Part shown: in pieces, positions 8,991 to 19,998 of the stretch
How positions within the stretch are numbered: the first letter of the stretch is position 1
Layout of the letters: every line of letters starts with the position of its first letter
Origin: an uncultured Methylococcaceae bacterium
Lineage (GTDB): Bacteria; Pseudomonadota; Gammaproteobacteria; Methylococcales; Methylococcaceae
Reading direction: 5' to 3'
Length of the DNA stretch: 54,626 nt
NCBI GenBank assembly: GCA_903934875.1
Contig: CAIZPP010000013.1
Span: forward strand, 1-54,626
Notes under the pieces: model-generated
Seen by the model: the letters and a program-made list of their open reading frames with translations, nothing else
Database searches by the model: none
Told to the model about the DNA's origin: nothing
Position numbers and translations under genes: made by a program

Positions 8991-9876
8991 AGTTTTTTCC
9001 TGCTTGAGATTCTGCCGTCTCTATTATGTCGGCGGCTGACGCCGGGGCGGTTACGGGTAAGGGCGCTTGCGGGGGAAAATAAAACACCGTGGCGATATCA
9101 TCGCCTACGCCTTGCTCGGTCAGCCTTGCCAGAAAACCATCCAAGCGGCCTTCCAGCCATGCGAAGCCCTTGGCTTCGGTGTCGTGCTGCAAATCCGCCA
9201 AGGTTTTTAACGGGTCGGCCAGCGAGTCTTTAAAACCGTCGGTGGAGGCCAACACCATGCGCGTCTCGGCCAAGGGCAACATTTTATGTTTCCATTTATA
9301 CACGGCATCGGCTGAGGCCAGGCTGTCCGTTGCCAAGCCCAGCCCATCGGCTTTGGCACCGGCCAGCAGGTCCGCCGCCGTCCCCGCCCCGGCTTCTTCG
9401 CGGACGAGGAACAGCGTGCTGTCGCCTATCGCCCCGGCAAACAGTTGACCGGCAAACACCACCGCCAAGGCCACTGTCGTGCCGTAGGGTTTCAGGGCTT
9501 CCACGCCCGACGCTGCGGGCTGCATCGGAAAGGCGGCAAGATGGCCGGTGACGTTGGCTTCCCAGGTTTGCCGCAGATGCCGGACAAAACGCTGGCTGAA
9601 TTCAGTGCGCACATTGTCCAGCCAGTCGGCTGGCTGCTTTTCCAGGCAGTCCACCGCGAATACCACCCAGCGGGCAGCGGCTTCGGCAGCGGCGCGGACG
9701 GCGAAATGGGCGCCCAATTCGCTACGCGTGTAACTCCCCGCGCCGTGGCCGTCCGCCACCGCCAGCAACACATAAGGGTATCCCTTGTAATAATGGATGC
9801 CAGCCAGACTGGCATCTTGGCAAGGCAGGTTCTTGTCGCGGTGATTGGCCCCCCGGACACAGCCGGTCAGCAACAA
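8983..9876 (-). CDS. PP2C-family Ser/Thr phosphatase, start lost to an amber codon
   Basis: PP2C (PPM) phosphatase of 297 residues counted from a TTG at 9876. Motifs: ADGHGAGSY (metal-binding Asp42, Gly43), YGTTV, GAIGDSTLFLV, ASTDGFKD and GVGDDIATV, in the PP2C order. Expected to reverse phosphorylation by the adjacent kinase. The natural start seems to be the ATG at 9918, ten bases past the VWA stop. From it the frame reads Met-Arg-Gly-His-TAG and then runs open into the phosphatase. TAG (9904-9906) stands where related proteins often have Trp, so TGG to TAG is likely. The gene may therefore be dead, or weakly translated from the TTG, which has no good ribosome site. Confidence 0.8.
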   Translation of the reverse strand: MLLTGCVRGANHRDKNLPCQDASLAGIHYYKGYPYVLLAVADGHGAGSYTRSELGAHFAVRAAAEAAARWVVFAVDCLEKQPADWLDNVRTEFSQRFVRHLRQTWEANVTGHLAAFPMQPAASGVEALKPYGTTVALAVVFAGQLFAGAIGDSTLFLVREEAGAGTAADLLAGAKADGLGLATDSLASADAVYKWKHKMLPLAETRMVLASTDGFKDSLADPLKTLADLQHDTEAKGFAWLEGRLDGFLARLTEQGVGDDIATVFYFPPQAPLPVTAPASAADIIETAESQAGKNYD

Positions 9877-9927
9877 GCCCGTTTCCGTCGTCGCGATGCG
9901 CGCCTAGTGTCCCCGCATGGCCGCGCC

Positions 9928-10340
9928 TCAAAACACTTGGTTCGGGTCCAGCCCGCCTAAATTGCCCGTCACCGGCCCAGTGACCGATTGCAGGGCGTTG
10001 GCGTTGATTTGCACCGGCACGGGGTTGTTGTCTTGCAGTGTGGATTTGGACGAGGCCGAAGCGCTGGCGACTTGGGTGCTGACCACGCGGATATGTTCGA
10101 CCAAGCGACCCACGTCGGGTGCCGGCAGGGTTTCCAAATGGCCCGCATTAAAATGCTGACTCGCTAGCCGTCCTCGATTTTGCGGATGTCCGGCAGCACA
10201 CTTTTGATGGCGTGGTTGACCGCTTGAATTTTTTGCCCGGACATCGAAGCAGATTCGTCCACAATCCAGATAAAATGCAAGGTGCGGCGGACGGTTTCGC
10301 CAACGATGCCGTCGTCGTCAATGTGAATATTGGCCGACAT
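9928..10340 (-). pseudogene. VWA-domain (TerY-like) protein, internally deleted
   Basis: The 5' part (ATG 10340, AGGAG ribosome site just upstream, stop 10164) encodes 58 residues ending in the first strand and helix of a von Willebrand A domain, with the MIDAS motif DESASMSG (IVDESASMSGQKIQAVNHA). The 3' part (about 10157 to 9928) lies in another frame and reads like a VWA C-terminus (QHFNAGHLETLPAPDVGRLVEHIRVVSTQVA). The middle of the domain, roughly 100 or more residues including the rest of the metal site, is missing. The junction lies near 10157-10167. Intact TerY-type proteins are about 210-230 residues. First gene of the set VWA-PP2C-kinase-FGE. Confidence 0.8.
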
Positions 10341-10539
10341 GGAAACTCCTAAGGATTGACAATCCAACAAAAATAAAACAAGCTTTGCGCCTTTAGGTGG
10401 TCTGATTGGATTATCGTATAAAATTGTTAGATAGGGAAGGGGAATTGGATGCGTTCTTTTGCTTGGCAGGACTTGTGTCTACAGTGTTTTTATCTTAACA
10501 AACTTATGTTAAGCAACCGTGTAGGCTGTAGCACGGATG

Positions 10540-10604
10540 TTGTGGAGTGCGGCGACTCGTCGCCGTCTTTTGTGTCCAGCGCGACGAGTCGCCGCACTCC
10601 ACAA
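10540..10604. repeat. long perfect inverted repeat, 24-bp arms
   Basis: Arms 10540-10563 and 10581-10604 are exact inverted copies, separated by 17 bases. Each arm contains gcgacgagtcgc-like internal symmetry. It looks like a REP/MITE-type element rather than a terminator, as no T-run follows on either strand. Confidence 0.85.
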
Positions 10605-10641
10605 GTTGCCATCCTCTAGCGATGACTACGTAACATCAGTT

Positions 10642-10699
10642 AACAAAGAAAAATAATAATGGACACTCAATAAAGCCAGCCATTATGTGAATTGCTCTG
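10642..10699 (+). repeat. 58-bp dispersed repeat, copy A
   Basis: Matches 54569-54626 at about 46 of 58 positions without gaps, including an exact 18-base start (aacaaagaaaaataataa) and a shared aattgct near the end. Same orientation as copy B. It is preceded by cgtaacatcagttaaca, also found at 52556-52572. Confidence 0.7.
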
Positions 10700-10746
10700 C
10701 AATATAATATAACTCAACAACTAATTATTCGAAATTAAAACGCTGC

Positions 10747-11205
10747 ATGGCTTACAAACCAGACTCCCCCCAGCAACTCCTAAAAACCCCGGCTTTTCAG
10801 GAGATTTTGCGGCGTGTTGCAATCCACTCTGAACTGTTGAAAAAGATCAAGGAGGGATTGCCTATCGCGTTGGCCGGGCACTGCCTTGATTGTGTTGCGC
10901 ACGAGGATGGTGAGGTGGTCATCTTTTCCGATTCGCAGGCGTTCGCTTCCCAGCTTCGGTTTTATGCGCCGGTAATCTTGGCGAAGCTCAATGCGAACCA
11001 CAGGTCGCCTTTCTTCAGGCGGGTGTCGGTTAAGAACCTCCATACTACGGCGCAGGACAGCGCCGTTAGGCTTATGCGAGCACCCTCGCCAGAAACCATT
11101 GGCATCGTAAAAGAAAGCGGCAAGGCGGCCTATTGCGACGAGTTAGGCAGGGCGCTGGCAAGGCTAGGCACGGCGATGGAACATTACGCCAAGGAGCAAA
11201 CCTAG
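10747..11205 (+). CDS. dciA: DciA-like (DUF721) helicase-loading protein
   Basis: 152-residue DUF721-family protein, the ancestral loader of the replicative helicase DnaB in bacteria that lack DnaC. Seen: an N-terminal helical region (LLKTPAFQEILRRVAIHSELLKKIKEGLP, about 10-38), then the KH-like core with the conserved stretch CVAHEDGEVVIFSDSQAFASQLRFYAPVIL (about 50-80), and a low-conservation tail. Between lpxC and secA this gene is usual in gammaproteobacteria. Here it is transcribed towards lpxC, opposite to the dcw genes. ATG at 10747 fits the family length. Confidence 0.75.
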   Translation: MAYKPDSPQQLLKTPAFQEILRRVAIHSELLKKIKEGLPIALAGHCLDCVAHEDGEVVIFSDSQAFASQLRFYAPVILAKLNANHRSPFFRRVSVKNLHTTAQDSAVRLMRAPSPETIGIVKESGKAAYCDELGRALARLGTAMEHYAKEQT

Positions 11206-11240
11206 GCCAGAATAAGCCTGTCTAGGGCAAAGTCGAAAGT

Positions 11241-11268
11241 CCCGCCCTGAGCCAAGTCGAAGGGCGGG
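11241..11268. terminator. hairpin between convergent dciA and lpxC
   Basis: Arms cccgccct (11241-11248) and agggcggg (11261-11268) form a perfect 8-bp GC-rich stem with a 12-base loop, 35 bases after dciA and 23 before the lpxC stop. No T-run follows, so a bidirectional terminator is plausible but not sure. Confidence 0.5.
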
Positions 11269-11291
11269 CACTAGTAGGTTGGGGAGGATAT

Positions 11292-12206
11292 TTAGCGTAT
11301 GGCTTGGATAGTGCGCATGTAGGAGATGGGAAGCCCCTCCTCTTCGCTATAGGTCACACATTCCCATGCGTCCTTCTGCTTCAACAACTCCCTCAGCAAT
11401 TGATTGTTAAGCCCATGACCGGATTTGTAGCCGACAAATGACCCAATCAGGCTATGGCCTAGCAGGTAAAGGTCGCCGATGGCATCCAGTATCTTGTGTT
11501 TGACGAATTCGTCCGCGTAGCGTAGACCGTCCTCGTTTAGAATCCGGTAATTATCCACGATGATAGCGTTGTCCATGCTACCCCCTAAGGCCAGCTTTCT
11601 TTTGCGCAACGCTTCAATATCCCTCATGAATCCAAACGTCCTAGCCCGACTGACTTCTTTGACGAAGGAAGTGGATGAAAAATCAATGCTGGCAGTTTGA
11701 TTGTCCCGGTTGAACACCGGATGGTCGAAGTCTATGGTAAAGGTCACCTTGAAACCATCATAAGGTTCAAATTTCGCCCATTTGTCGCCATCTACCACCG
11801 TCACTTCCTTTTTGATGCGGATGAATTTCTTTGGTGCGTCCTGCTCAAGTATTCCTGCTGACTGGACAAGAAATACGAATGGCCCGGCGCTGCCGTCCAT
11901 GATGGGCACTTCCGGCGCACTGACATCGACATAAGCATTGTCGATGCCCAGCCCGGCCAACGCGGATAACAGATGCTCCACCGTGGAAATCTTAACCCGT
12001 CCACTGACGAGTGTAGTCGACAGAGTGGTTTCACCGACGTTCTCAGGCTTGGCCTCAATCACCACTGGTTCGGCCAGATCGACTCGCCGGAATTTGATGC
12101 CACTGTTGGGAGCGGCTGGCCGCAAGGTCAAGTAGACCTTTTGGCCCGTATGCAATCCCACACCGGTTGCTCTAATTACGTTTTTTAGTGTTCTCTGCCT
12201 TATCAT
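11292..12206 (-). CDS. lpxC: UDP-3-O-acyl-N-acetylglucosamine deacetylase
   Basis: 304-residue zinc deacetylase, the committed step of lipid A synthesis, so the cell makes lipopolysaccharide. N-terminus [21 protein letters not shown] is the family signature. His78 in [10 protein letters not shown] and the [10 protein letters not shown] segment supply zinc ligands, and [15 protein letters not shown] holds the catalytic His. Length matches E. coli (305). ATG at 12206 is preferred over 12218 because it gives the exact family N-terminus and has GGTGA upstream. It follows ftsZ after 137 bases, in the usual place at the end of the dcw cluster. Confidence 0.97.
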   Translation of the reverse strand: MIRQRTLKNVIRATGVGLHTGQKVYLTLRPAAPNSGIKFRRVDLAEPVVIEAKPENVGETTLSTTLVSGRVKISTVEHLLSALAGLGIDNAYVDVSAPEVPIMDGSAGPFVFLVQSAGILEQDAPKKFIRIKKEVTVVDGDKWAKFEPYDGFKVTFTIDFDHPVFNRDNQTASIDFSSTSFVKEVSRARTFGFMRDIEALRKRKLALGGSMDNAIIVDNYRILNEDGLRYADEFVKHKILDAIGDLYLLGHSLIGSFVGYKSGHGLNNQLLRELLKQKDAWECVTYSEEEGLPISYMRTIQAIR

Positions 12207-12343
12207 CGGTTCACCCATAAGCTTTGCATGCGTCCGCCTGGAAAAAAGCAGGCCGACGATTTTTTTAAGAAAACCAGCGCCACGTGTCTTAAGCAGGTAT
12301 CCAATTTATCGCAAGGCACGCGTGTGGTTTTCACCAGTTGCCA

Positions 12344-13489
12344 TCAATCCGCTTGGCGCCTTAGGAAAGCGGGAATGTCCAAGTAATCCAAGTCAATCTC
12401 CTTCTTGGATTCGCCCCTGTTATCGTGCTTCGGTTTGTTGCGTATGCTTGTCGGTTTGTCCAAAGCGCCGTAGTCAATTTCACCGTTGTGGGTTTTCACT
12501 AGGCGCATTGGAGTTTCATTCAATTGGCGGTGGCTGGCAAGCCCCGTCGCGACGACGGTGACGCGCAACTCATCCCGAAGTTCGGGGTCCACGGAAACCC
12601 CTGCCACCACGATGGCATCATCAGCCGCGAATTCGTGGACGACATTGCCCACTTCATTGAATTCGCTAAGGGTGAGGTCCGATCCGCCGGCGATATTGAT
12701 GAGGATTCCGCGTGCGCCCTGGAGGTTGATATCGTCGAGCAGCGGACTCGCTATGGCCTTCTCCGCCGCTTCCCTTGCCCGGTTTTCACCGACGGCCACG
12801 CCTGTGCCCATCATCGCCATGCCCATTTCGGACATCACCGTGCGCACGTCGGCAAAGTCCACGTTGATGATTCCAGGGTGGGTGATCAAATCAGCGATGC
12901 CCTGCACCGCCCCTAGCAGCACGTTGTTGGCTGCGGCGAAAGCCTCAATGAGGCTGACGTTTTTGCCTAGAACCGGCAGCAGCTTTTCGTTAGGAATGGT
13001 GATCAGGGAGTCTACAAACTGGCTTAATTCCTCAATGCCCTTCTCGGCGATGGCCCTGCGCTTCTTGCCTTCGAAATGGAAGGGCTTGGTCACGACGGCG
13101 ACAGTCAAAATACCCGCCTCTTTGGCTATTTCGGCGATGACCGGTGCGGCTCCTGTGCCGGTCCCGCCACCCATGCCCGAGGTGATGAACACCATATCCG
13201 CGCCGTCCAGCACCTCAAGGATGCGCTCGCGGTCATCCAAAGCCGCCTGCCTGCCAATTTCCGGGTTGGCCCCCGCACCTAGCCCCTTCGTCAGCGCGTT
13301 GCCGAGTTGGATGACTGACCGGGCATTGACACTTTTTAATGCCTGCGCGTCGGTATTGGCGCAGATGAAATCCACACCTAGAATATGGCTGTTGACCATG
13401 TGATTGACCGCGTTACCGCCACCGCCGCCAACACCAACAACTTTAATGACGGCTTTTTGACTGTAGGAATCCGCTATTTCAAATTTCAT
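12344..13489 (-). CDS. ftsZ: cell division GTPase FtsZ
   Basis: 381-residue tubulin homologue that forms the Z ring at mid-cell. The GTP-binding signature GGGTGTG is at residues 107-113 and the T7 loop NVDFADVRTVM near 205. The C-terminal peptide DYLDIPAFLRRQAD is the conserved tail that binds FtsA and ZipA. ATG at 13489 is chosen: it is preceded by a purine-rich AGGGGTGG about seven bases upstream, while the GTG at 13498 lies within that site. It follows ftsA after 45 bases. Confidence 0.98.
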   Translation of the reverse strand: MKFEIADSYSQKAVIKVVGVGGGGGNAVNHMVNSHILGVDFICANTDAQALKSVNARSVIQLGNALTKGLGAGANPEIGRQAALDDRERILEVLDGADMVFITSGMGGGTGTGAAPVIAEIAKEAGILTVAVVTKPFHFEGKKRRAIAEKGIEELSQFVDSLITIPNEKLLPVLGKNVSLIEAFAAANNVLLGAVQGIADLITHPGIINVDFADVRTVMSEMGMAMMGTGVAVGENRAREAAEKAIASPLLDDINLQGARGILINIAGGSDLTLSEFNEVGNVVHEFAADDAIVVAGVSVDPELRDELRVTVVATGLASHRQLNETPMRLVKTHNGEIDYGALDKPTSIRNKPKHDNRGESKKEIDLDYLDIPAFLRRQAD

Positions 13490-13534
13490 ACTATCCACCC
13501 CTTGTCTTCCTGAGACTTGAATTTGCCAAAAAAA

Positions 13535-14770
13535 CTAAAAATTACCCTGAAACCAACTTTTCATTTTGTTCACCATCCTTTTGAAACCACCGTCCCCCAA
13601 GGGGCCTTTCTCACCATGTGGCCCGTGCTGGCGTCCGAAGAGCAGCAAGCCCACACCGGTTGCGTAAGCAGGGTTACGGATCACATCGCTTAGGCCAGTC
13701 ACAAATTGAGGCAAGCCTAGACGCACTGGCATGTGGAAAATCTCCTCGGCCAGATCCACCAAGCCTTCTACCCTTGAACTGCCGCCGCTAAGAACGATGC
13801 CTGCGGCGATCAAATCCTCAAAGCCGCTACGCCGCAGTTCAGCCTGCACCAACAACAGCAACTCCTCGTAACGAGGCTCGACGATTTCCGCGAGATTGAG
13901 CCTGGAAATTTGCCGTGAGGGGCGTTCACCGATGCTCGGAACTTCGATGGTTTCATCCAAGCGAGCCAGTTGCGTCAGCGCACAAGCGTATTTGATCTTA
14001 ATCTCTTCGGCATACTGGGCGGGTGTCCGTAAAGCCACGGCGATGTCGTTGGTCACTTGGTCGCCGGCAATTGGAATGACCGCCGTATGGCGGATGGCTC
14101 CGTCGGTGAAAACCGCTATGTCGGTGGTGCCGCCGCCGATGTCGACTAGGCAAACGCCCAACTCCTTTTCATCCTCCGCCAGCACGGCTTGTGCCGATGC
14201 CAATTGCTCCAAGATGACATCATCCACCTCCAAACCGCAACGCCTGATGCATTTTTCGATATTCTGCGCCGCGCTTACCGCTCCGGTGACGATGTGCACT
14301 CTCGCCTCCAGTCGTATGCCCGACATGCCTATAGGCTCTTTGATTCCCTCTTGGCGGTCGATCACAAACTCTTGAGGCAGAATATGCAATATTTTCTGGT
14401 CTGCCGGGATTGCCACCGCACGGGCCGAATCTATCACCCTGTCCACGTCACTTTGGGTGACCTCCTTTTCCTTGATGGCGACGATGCCATGGGAATTCAT
14501 GCTGCTGATATGGTTGCCTGCTATTCCTGCATATACCGAGTGGATTCGGCACCCCGCCATTGCTTCAGCCTCTTCAATGGCGCGCTGGATAGATTGCACT
14601 GTCGCCTCCAGATTGACCACCACGCCCTTTTTCAGCCCACGGGAGGGCTGCGAGCCGATTCCGATCACCTCAATTTCACCATCATCCTTCATTTCACCGA
14701 CGATAGCGGCCACTTTTGATGTGCCGATATCCAAACCAACAATCAAGTTATGTTCCGATTTTCTTGCCAT
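13535..14770 (-). CDS. ftsA: cell division protein FtsA
   Basis: 411-residue actin-like ATPase that tethers FtsZ to the membrane. Phosphate-binding loops: GLDIGTSKVAAIVGE at the start and VDIGGGTTDIAVF near residue 210, and the adenosine motif VLSGGSS near 340. The C-terminal amphipathic helix (MVNKMKSWFQGNF) is the membrane-targeting sequence. It starts five bases after the ftsQ stop. Confidence 0.98.
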   Translation of the reverse strand: MARKSEHNLIVGLDIGTSKVAAIVGEMKDDGEIEVIGIGSQPSRGLKKGVVVNLEATVQSIQRAIEEAEAMAGCRIHSVYAGIAGNHISSMNSHGIVAIKEKEVTQSDVDRVIDSARAVAIPADQKILHILPQEFVIDRQEGIKEPIGMSGIRLEARVHIVTGAVSAAQNIEKCIRRCGLEVDDVILEQLASAQAVLAEDEKELGVCLVDIGGGTTDIAVFTDGAIRHTAVIPIAGDQVTNDIAVALRTPAQYAEEIKIKYACALTQLARLDETIEVPSIGERPSRQISRLNLAEIVEPRYEELLLLVQAELRRSGFEDLIAAGIVLSGGSSRVEGLVDLAEEIFHMPVRLGLPQFVTGLSDVIRNPAYATGVGLLLFGRQHGPHGEKGPLGDGGFKRMVNKMKSWFQGNF

Positions 14771-14775
14771 GCTAA

Positions 14776-16544
<1,769 letters not shown>

Positions 16545-16548
16545 TTAG

Positions 16549-17490
16549 TTAACTTGCCAACGGTTCGCCCACGATGCGGACTTCTGACTCAAGCCAGACT
16601 CCGTGGCGGTTTTTTACTTGATCACGCACTTTACCAATTAATCGCTCAATGTCGTCGGCGCTCGCCTCCCCTAGGTTCACAATGAAGTTGGCGTGTTTCT
16701 CCGACACGCAGGCACCGCCTATGCGATACCCCTTCAGCCCACAGGTTTCGATTAACCTGGCGGCAAAATCACCTGGCGGGTTGCGGAACACCGAGCCGCA
16801 ACTCGGTTGGTTGACGGGTTGGGTCGTTGCCCGCTTCGCCAAGAGCGATCTGATGTGTTCCCGGCTCTGTTCGGTGTTGCCTGGAGCGAGCATCAGTTCT
16901 GCTGCTAAGAACCATTCGCCATCGGGGCCGTTTACACTACGGTAGCCGATTTGATAATCGTGGACAGGTCTATTCCTGATCCTGCCAAAGCGGTCAACCG
17001 TCAAAACCTTGTTGATCAATGGCCATGTTTCACCGCCAAAGGCCCCGGCGTTCATGGCCAATGCACCGCCTAGAGTGCCGGGTATGCCAGCCAGAAACTC
17101 GGCACCTTGCAAGCCCTGCTCGGCGCAGAAGCGGGCCACATGGGCACATGGAACACCGGCTTCCGCATAGATATGTCCCTTATCGGTGCAATGCATGGCT
17201 TTCAGGCGGTTTTTTGTACAAATGACCATGCCTTTGATGCCACCATCGCGCACTAGCAAATTGCTGCCTAAGCCTAGCCAGAACAAAGGCTGGTCTTGGG
17301 GCAAGGTGCGAAGAAAGCACAAAAGATCCTCCCTATCGGCGGGGAAATACATTTGTTCAGCCGGACCGCCCACTCGCCAAGATGTATGGGCGCTGAGAGG
17401 TTCGTTGTGGCGCAATATTCCATGCAAAGTTGGTGGATTTGCCGGTGTAGGCTTCAAACTGCCCGGATGCGCCCTATCCGCAGTTTGCAT
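16549..17490 (-). CDS. murB: UDP-N-acetylenolpyruvoylglucosamine reductase
   Basis: 313-residue FAD-dependent reductase that completes UDP-N-acetylmuramic acid. Motifs: [16 protein letters not shown] (35-50), [16 protein letters not shown] (71-87), [18 protein letters not shown] (138-156, FAD-binding) and [18 protein letters not shown] (about 231-248), which holds the catalytic Ser. A type II MurB by size. The gene start overlaps the end of murC by 17 bases. Confidence 0.97.
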   Translation of the reverse strand: MQTADRAHPGSLKPTPANPPTLHGILRHNEPLSAHTSWRVGGPAEQMYFPADREDLLCFLRTLPQDQPLFWLGLGSNLLVRDGGIKGMVICTKNRLKAMHCTDKGHIYAEAGVPCAHVARFCAEQGLQGAEFLAGIPGTLGGALAMNAGAFGGETWPLINKVLTVDRFGRIRNRPVHDYQIGYRSVNGPDGEWFLAAELMLAPGNTEQSREHIRSLLAKRATTQPVNQPSCGSVFRNPPGDFAARLIETCGLKGYRIGGACVSEKHANFIVNLGEASADDIERLIGKVRDQVKNRHGVWLESEVRIVGEPLAS

Positions 17491-18934
17491 TGCTTTCCTT
17501 GTCCATTAGTTTCGATGCCAAATGCGAGGGCAATTCGGCAGCAATCGAGCCAATATTGCCAGCACCCAAAGTCAATAGCACATCATCCGGGCACAATACC
17601 TTGGGCAATAGTTCGGTCAGTTCGCTGATGATCGGGACGAAAATAGGGTCCACTAATCCCCGCATGCGGATGGCCCGCGACAGCGAACGTCCGTTCACCC
17701 CGGCCAAGGGGGCTTCTCCTGCCGCATAAATGTCCAATAAAACGAGAACATCAACTTTTGACAGCACTCCCACGAAGTCTTCAAACAGGTCGCGGGTGCG
17801 GGTGTAGCGGTGCGGTTGGAACACGACAACCAGTCGCCGCCCTGGGAAGGCTTGTCTGGCAGAGTCCAAGGTCGCTGCTATCTCGCGTGGATGGTGCCCG
17901 TAATCGTCCACTAATGTGACGAAACTTCTGCCTAAGGGCAATTCGGCATTGATCTGGAAACGCCGCCCTATGCCTTTAAAACTGGCCAAGGCGCGCTGGA
18001 TGGCTCCGTCGTCCACACCCAGCTCGGTGGCCACGCCAATGACAGCCAAAGCATTGAGAACATTGTGGCTGCCTGGCAGGTTAAGGGTCACTTCCAAGCC
18101 GCTATCGCATACTGACCTGCGTACGGTGAAGTGTGTGCTCAGACCATTCCTGACGATATCCACCGCACGGATGTCGGCACCTTCGCTGAGGCCATAGGTT
18201 AACACCGGTTTGTTAACGCTAGGTAAAATTTCCTGGACGCCTGGGTCGTCCACACACAATACCGCCAGCCCATAGAAAGGAAGATGGTGCAGGAACTCAA
18301 TGAAGGTGGCCTTGAGCCGGCCAAAATCGCCTCCGTAGGTCTCCATGTGGTCTTCATCAATATTCGTGACGATAGCAATCATCGGTTGCAGATGCAGGAA
18401 CGAAGCATCGCTTTCATCTGCCTCGGCGACCAAGTAATCACCCCTGCCCAATTGGGCATTAGTGCCAGCGCTATTCAACCTGCCGCCGATGACGAAAGTG
18501 GGGTCAAGCCCTGCTTCGGCCAATACACTGGCGGTCAAGCTGGTGGTAGTGGTTTTGCCGTGAGTGCCGGCCACGGCGATGCCATAGCGAAAGCGCATTA
18601 ATTCGGCGAGCATCTCGGCGCGGGAGACGACCGGTATCTTCTGGAGACGCGCCGCTTCCCACTCAGGATTGTCACTGCTGACCGCGCTGGAAACGACGAT
18701 AACCTCGGCTGTGCGCACGTTTTCCGCGCTATGCCCAGAAAATACATGCGCCCCTAAATCAGCCAAGCGCCGCGCATTGGGGTTCATCTGCAAATCCGAA
18801 CCGGAGACTTGGAAGCCCAAATTGATGAGCACCTCGGCAATACCGCTCATCCCCACTCCGCCGATGCCGACGAAATGTATCCTGCGTATGCGGTCCATGC
18901 CGTATTTTTCTACCATAGCCGGGGGAAACCTCAT
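17474..18934 (-). CDS. murC: UDP-N-acetylmuramate--L-alanine ligase
   Basis: 486-residue Mur ligase adding the first amino acid of the stem peptide. Rossmann motif [17 protein letters not shown] (20-36), ATP P-loop [13 protein letters not shown] (about 116-128), [12 protein letters not shown] and the C-terminal domain [14 protein letters not shown] (about 342-355). The ATG overlaps the murG stop as ATGA. A later in-frame ATG (codon 13, MDRIRRIHF) is an alternative start that leaves the core intact. Confidence 0.97.
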   Translation of the reverse strand: MRFPPAMVEKYGMDRIRRIHFVGIGGVGMSGIAEVLINLGFQVSGSDLQMNPNARRLADLGAHVFSGHSAENVRTAEVIVVSSAVSSDNPEWEAARLQKIPVVSRAEMLAELMRFRYGIAVAGTHGKTTTTSLTASVLAEAGLDPTFVIGGRLNSAGTNAQLGRGDYLVAEADESDASFLHLQPMIAIVTNIDEDHMETYGGDFGRLKATFIEFLHHLPFYGLAVLCVDDPGVQEILPSVNKPVLTYGLSEGADIRAVDIVRNGLSTHFTVRRSVCDSGLEVTLNLPGSHNVLNALAVIGVATELGVDDGAIQRALASFKGIGRRFQINAELPLGRSFVTLVDDYGHHPREIAATLDSARQAFPGRRLVVVFQPHRYTRTRDLFEDFVGVLSKVDVLVLLDIYAAGEAPLAGVNGRSLSRAIRMRGLVDPIFVPIISELTELLPKVLCPDDVLLTLGAGNIGSIAAELPSHLASKLMDKESNANCG

Positions 18935-19998
18935 CGCTTGGCCTCAATCAGGCATGTCTGTGCAACCCTCTGGGCGGCATCAGGTTTGGCAAGGGCAAGG
19001 GCGTTGCGGGCCATTCCGCGAAGGCGCTCGGGCGTTTGGATTAGATTTTTCAATTCGTCTGCTAAACTTTGAGGGGTCAATTGATTTTGGGGTATTAGCA
19101 AGGCAGCGTCGGCATCTTTCAAATAACGGGCATTAGCAGTTTGGTGGTCGTCAATGGCGAATGGAAAAGGTATCAAAATAGAGGGCAGCGCGGCTGATGC
19201 CAATTCACTTAAGGTACTCGCTCCAGCCCGGCAAATTGCCACGTCAGCCCATAGGTAGGCATCTGCCATGTCCTGTATGAATGCGACCACTTCCGCCTCT
19301 AGTCCTAAGTTGGCATAGAGTGCCTCGGTTGCCGCACACATGGATTCCCCGGTTTGATGGATAATCTCTAATTTTCCACCTACCAGCGCAATGGCATGGG
19401 GAACAACTTCGTTCAATGCCTTTGCACCGAGGCTGCCGCCCAATACTAGTAGCCTGGTCACTTTTTCTCTTGCCGGCTTTTCAACTGCCATTGCTTCCAC
19501 AATAGTTCTGCGCAGCGGATTGCCCACACAAACCGCTCCCGCTTTGGCTTCGAAGCTACCGGGAAAGGCTTCCAGTGACTTAGTGGACCATTTTACCAAT
19601 AGTCGGTTAGTCGTGCCCGGAATTCTGTTTTGCTCATGGATTACCAATGGGATTCCCAGCAACCGGGCCATAAGCCCTCCCGGCCCCGCCACAAAGCCAC
19701 CCATACCCAATACCACATCGGGCTTGAAACTACGCAGTATCCTGCCTGCCTGCCAACAGGCGGCTAGAAGTTTGAAAGGGGCTTTCAGTTGGGCTAGGGT
19801 TCCCTTGCCGCGAAACCCCGCAATCGCCAGCCATTCGATGGGAATGCCTGCATTGGGGACTACGCGGGATTCTAGCCCTGCGCGAGTTCCCATCCATTTG
19901 ACATCGCAGCCTTGTGTGCGCAACTCTTCGGCCACAGCCAATGCGGGGAAGATGTGGCCGCCGGTCCCGCCGGCTAGTATCATGACACGCGTGACCAT
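18931..19998 (-). CDS. murG: lipid II synthase MurG
   Basis: 355-residue GT28 glycosyltransferase that adds N-acetylglucosamine to lipid I on the cytoplasmic face. Glycine loops [19 protein letters not shown] (8-26) and [11 protein letters not shown] (about 98-108), and the donor-binding region [25 protein letters not shown] near residue 255. Start overlaps the ftsW end by 19 bases. Confidence 0.97.
   Translation of the reverse strand: MVTRVMILAGGTGGHIFPALAVAEELRTQGCDVKWMGTRAGLESRVVPNAGIPIEWLAIAGFRGKGTLAQLKAPFKLLAACWQAGRILRSFKPDVVLGMGGFVAGPGGLMARLLGIPLVIHEQNRIPGTTNRLLVKWSTKSLEAFPGSFEAKAGAVCVGNPLRRTIVEAMAVEKPAREKVTRLLVLGGSLGAKALNEVVPHAIALVGGKLEIIHQTGESMCAATEALYANLGLEAEVVAFIQDMADAYLWADVAICRAGASTLSELASAALPSILIPFPFAIDDHQTANARYLKDADAALLIPQNQLTPQSLADELKNLIQTPERLRGMARNALALAKPDAAQRVAQTCLIEAKR

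Larger units (their letters stand above)
10371..10746. other. intergenic between VWA pseudogene and dciA
   Basis: 376 bases between divergent genes. It contains a long perfect hairpin (10540-10604), a 17-base match to the end of the element at 52440-52566 (10629-10645), and a 58-base repeat shared with the window's right end (10642-10699). It must also carry both promoters; none is clear. Confidence 0.5.

Noticed and set aside
12486-13403. 305-codon plus-strand frame inside ftsZ
   Set aside because: Antisense to FtsZ; Ser/Ala/Pro-rich low-complexity product typical of shadow frames in GC-rich genes.
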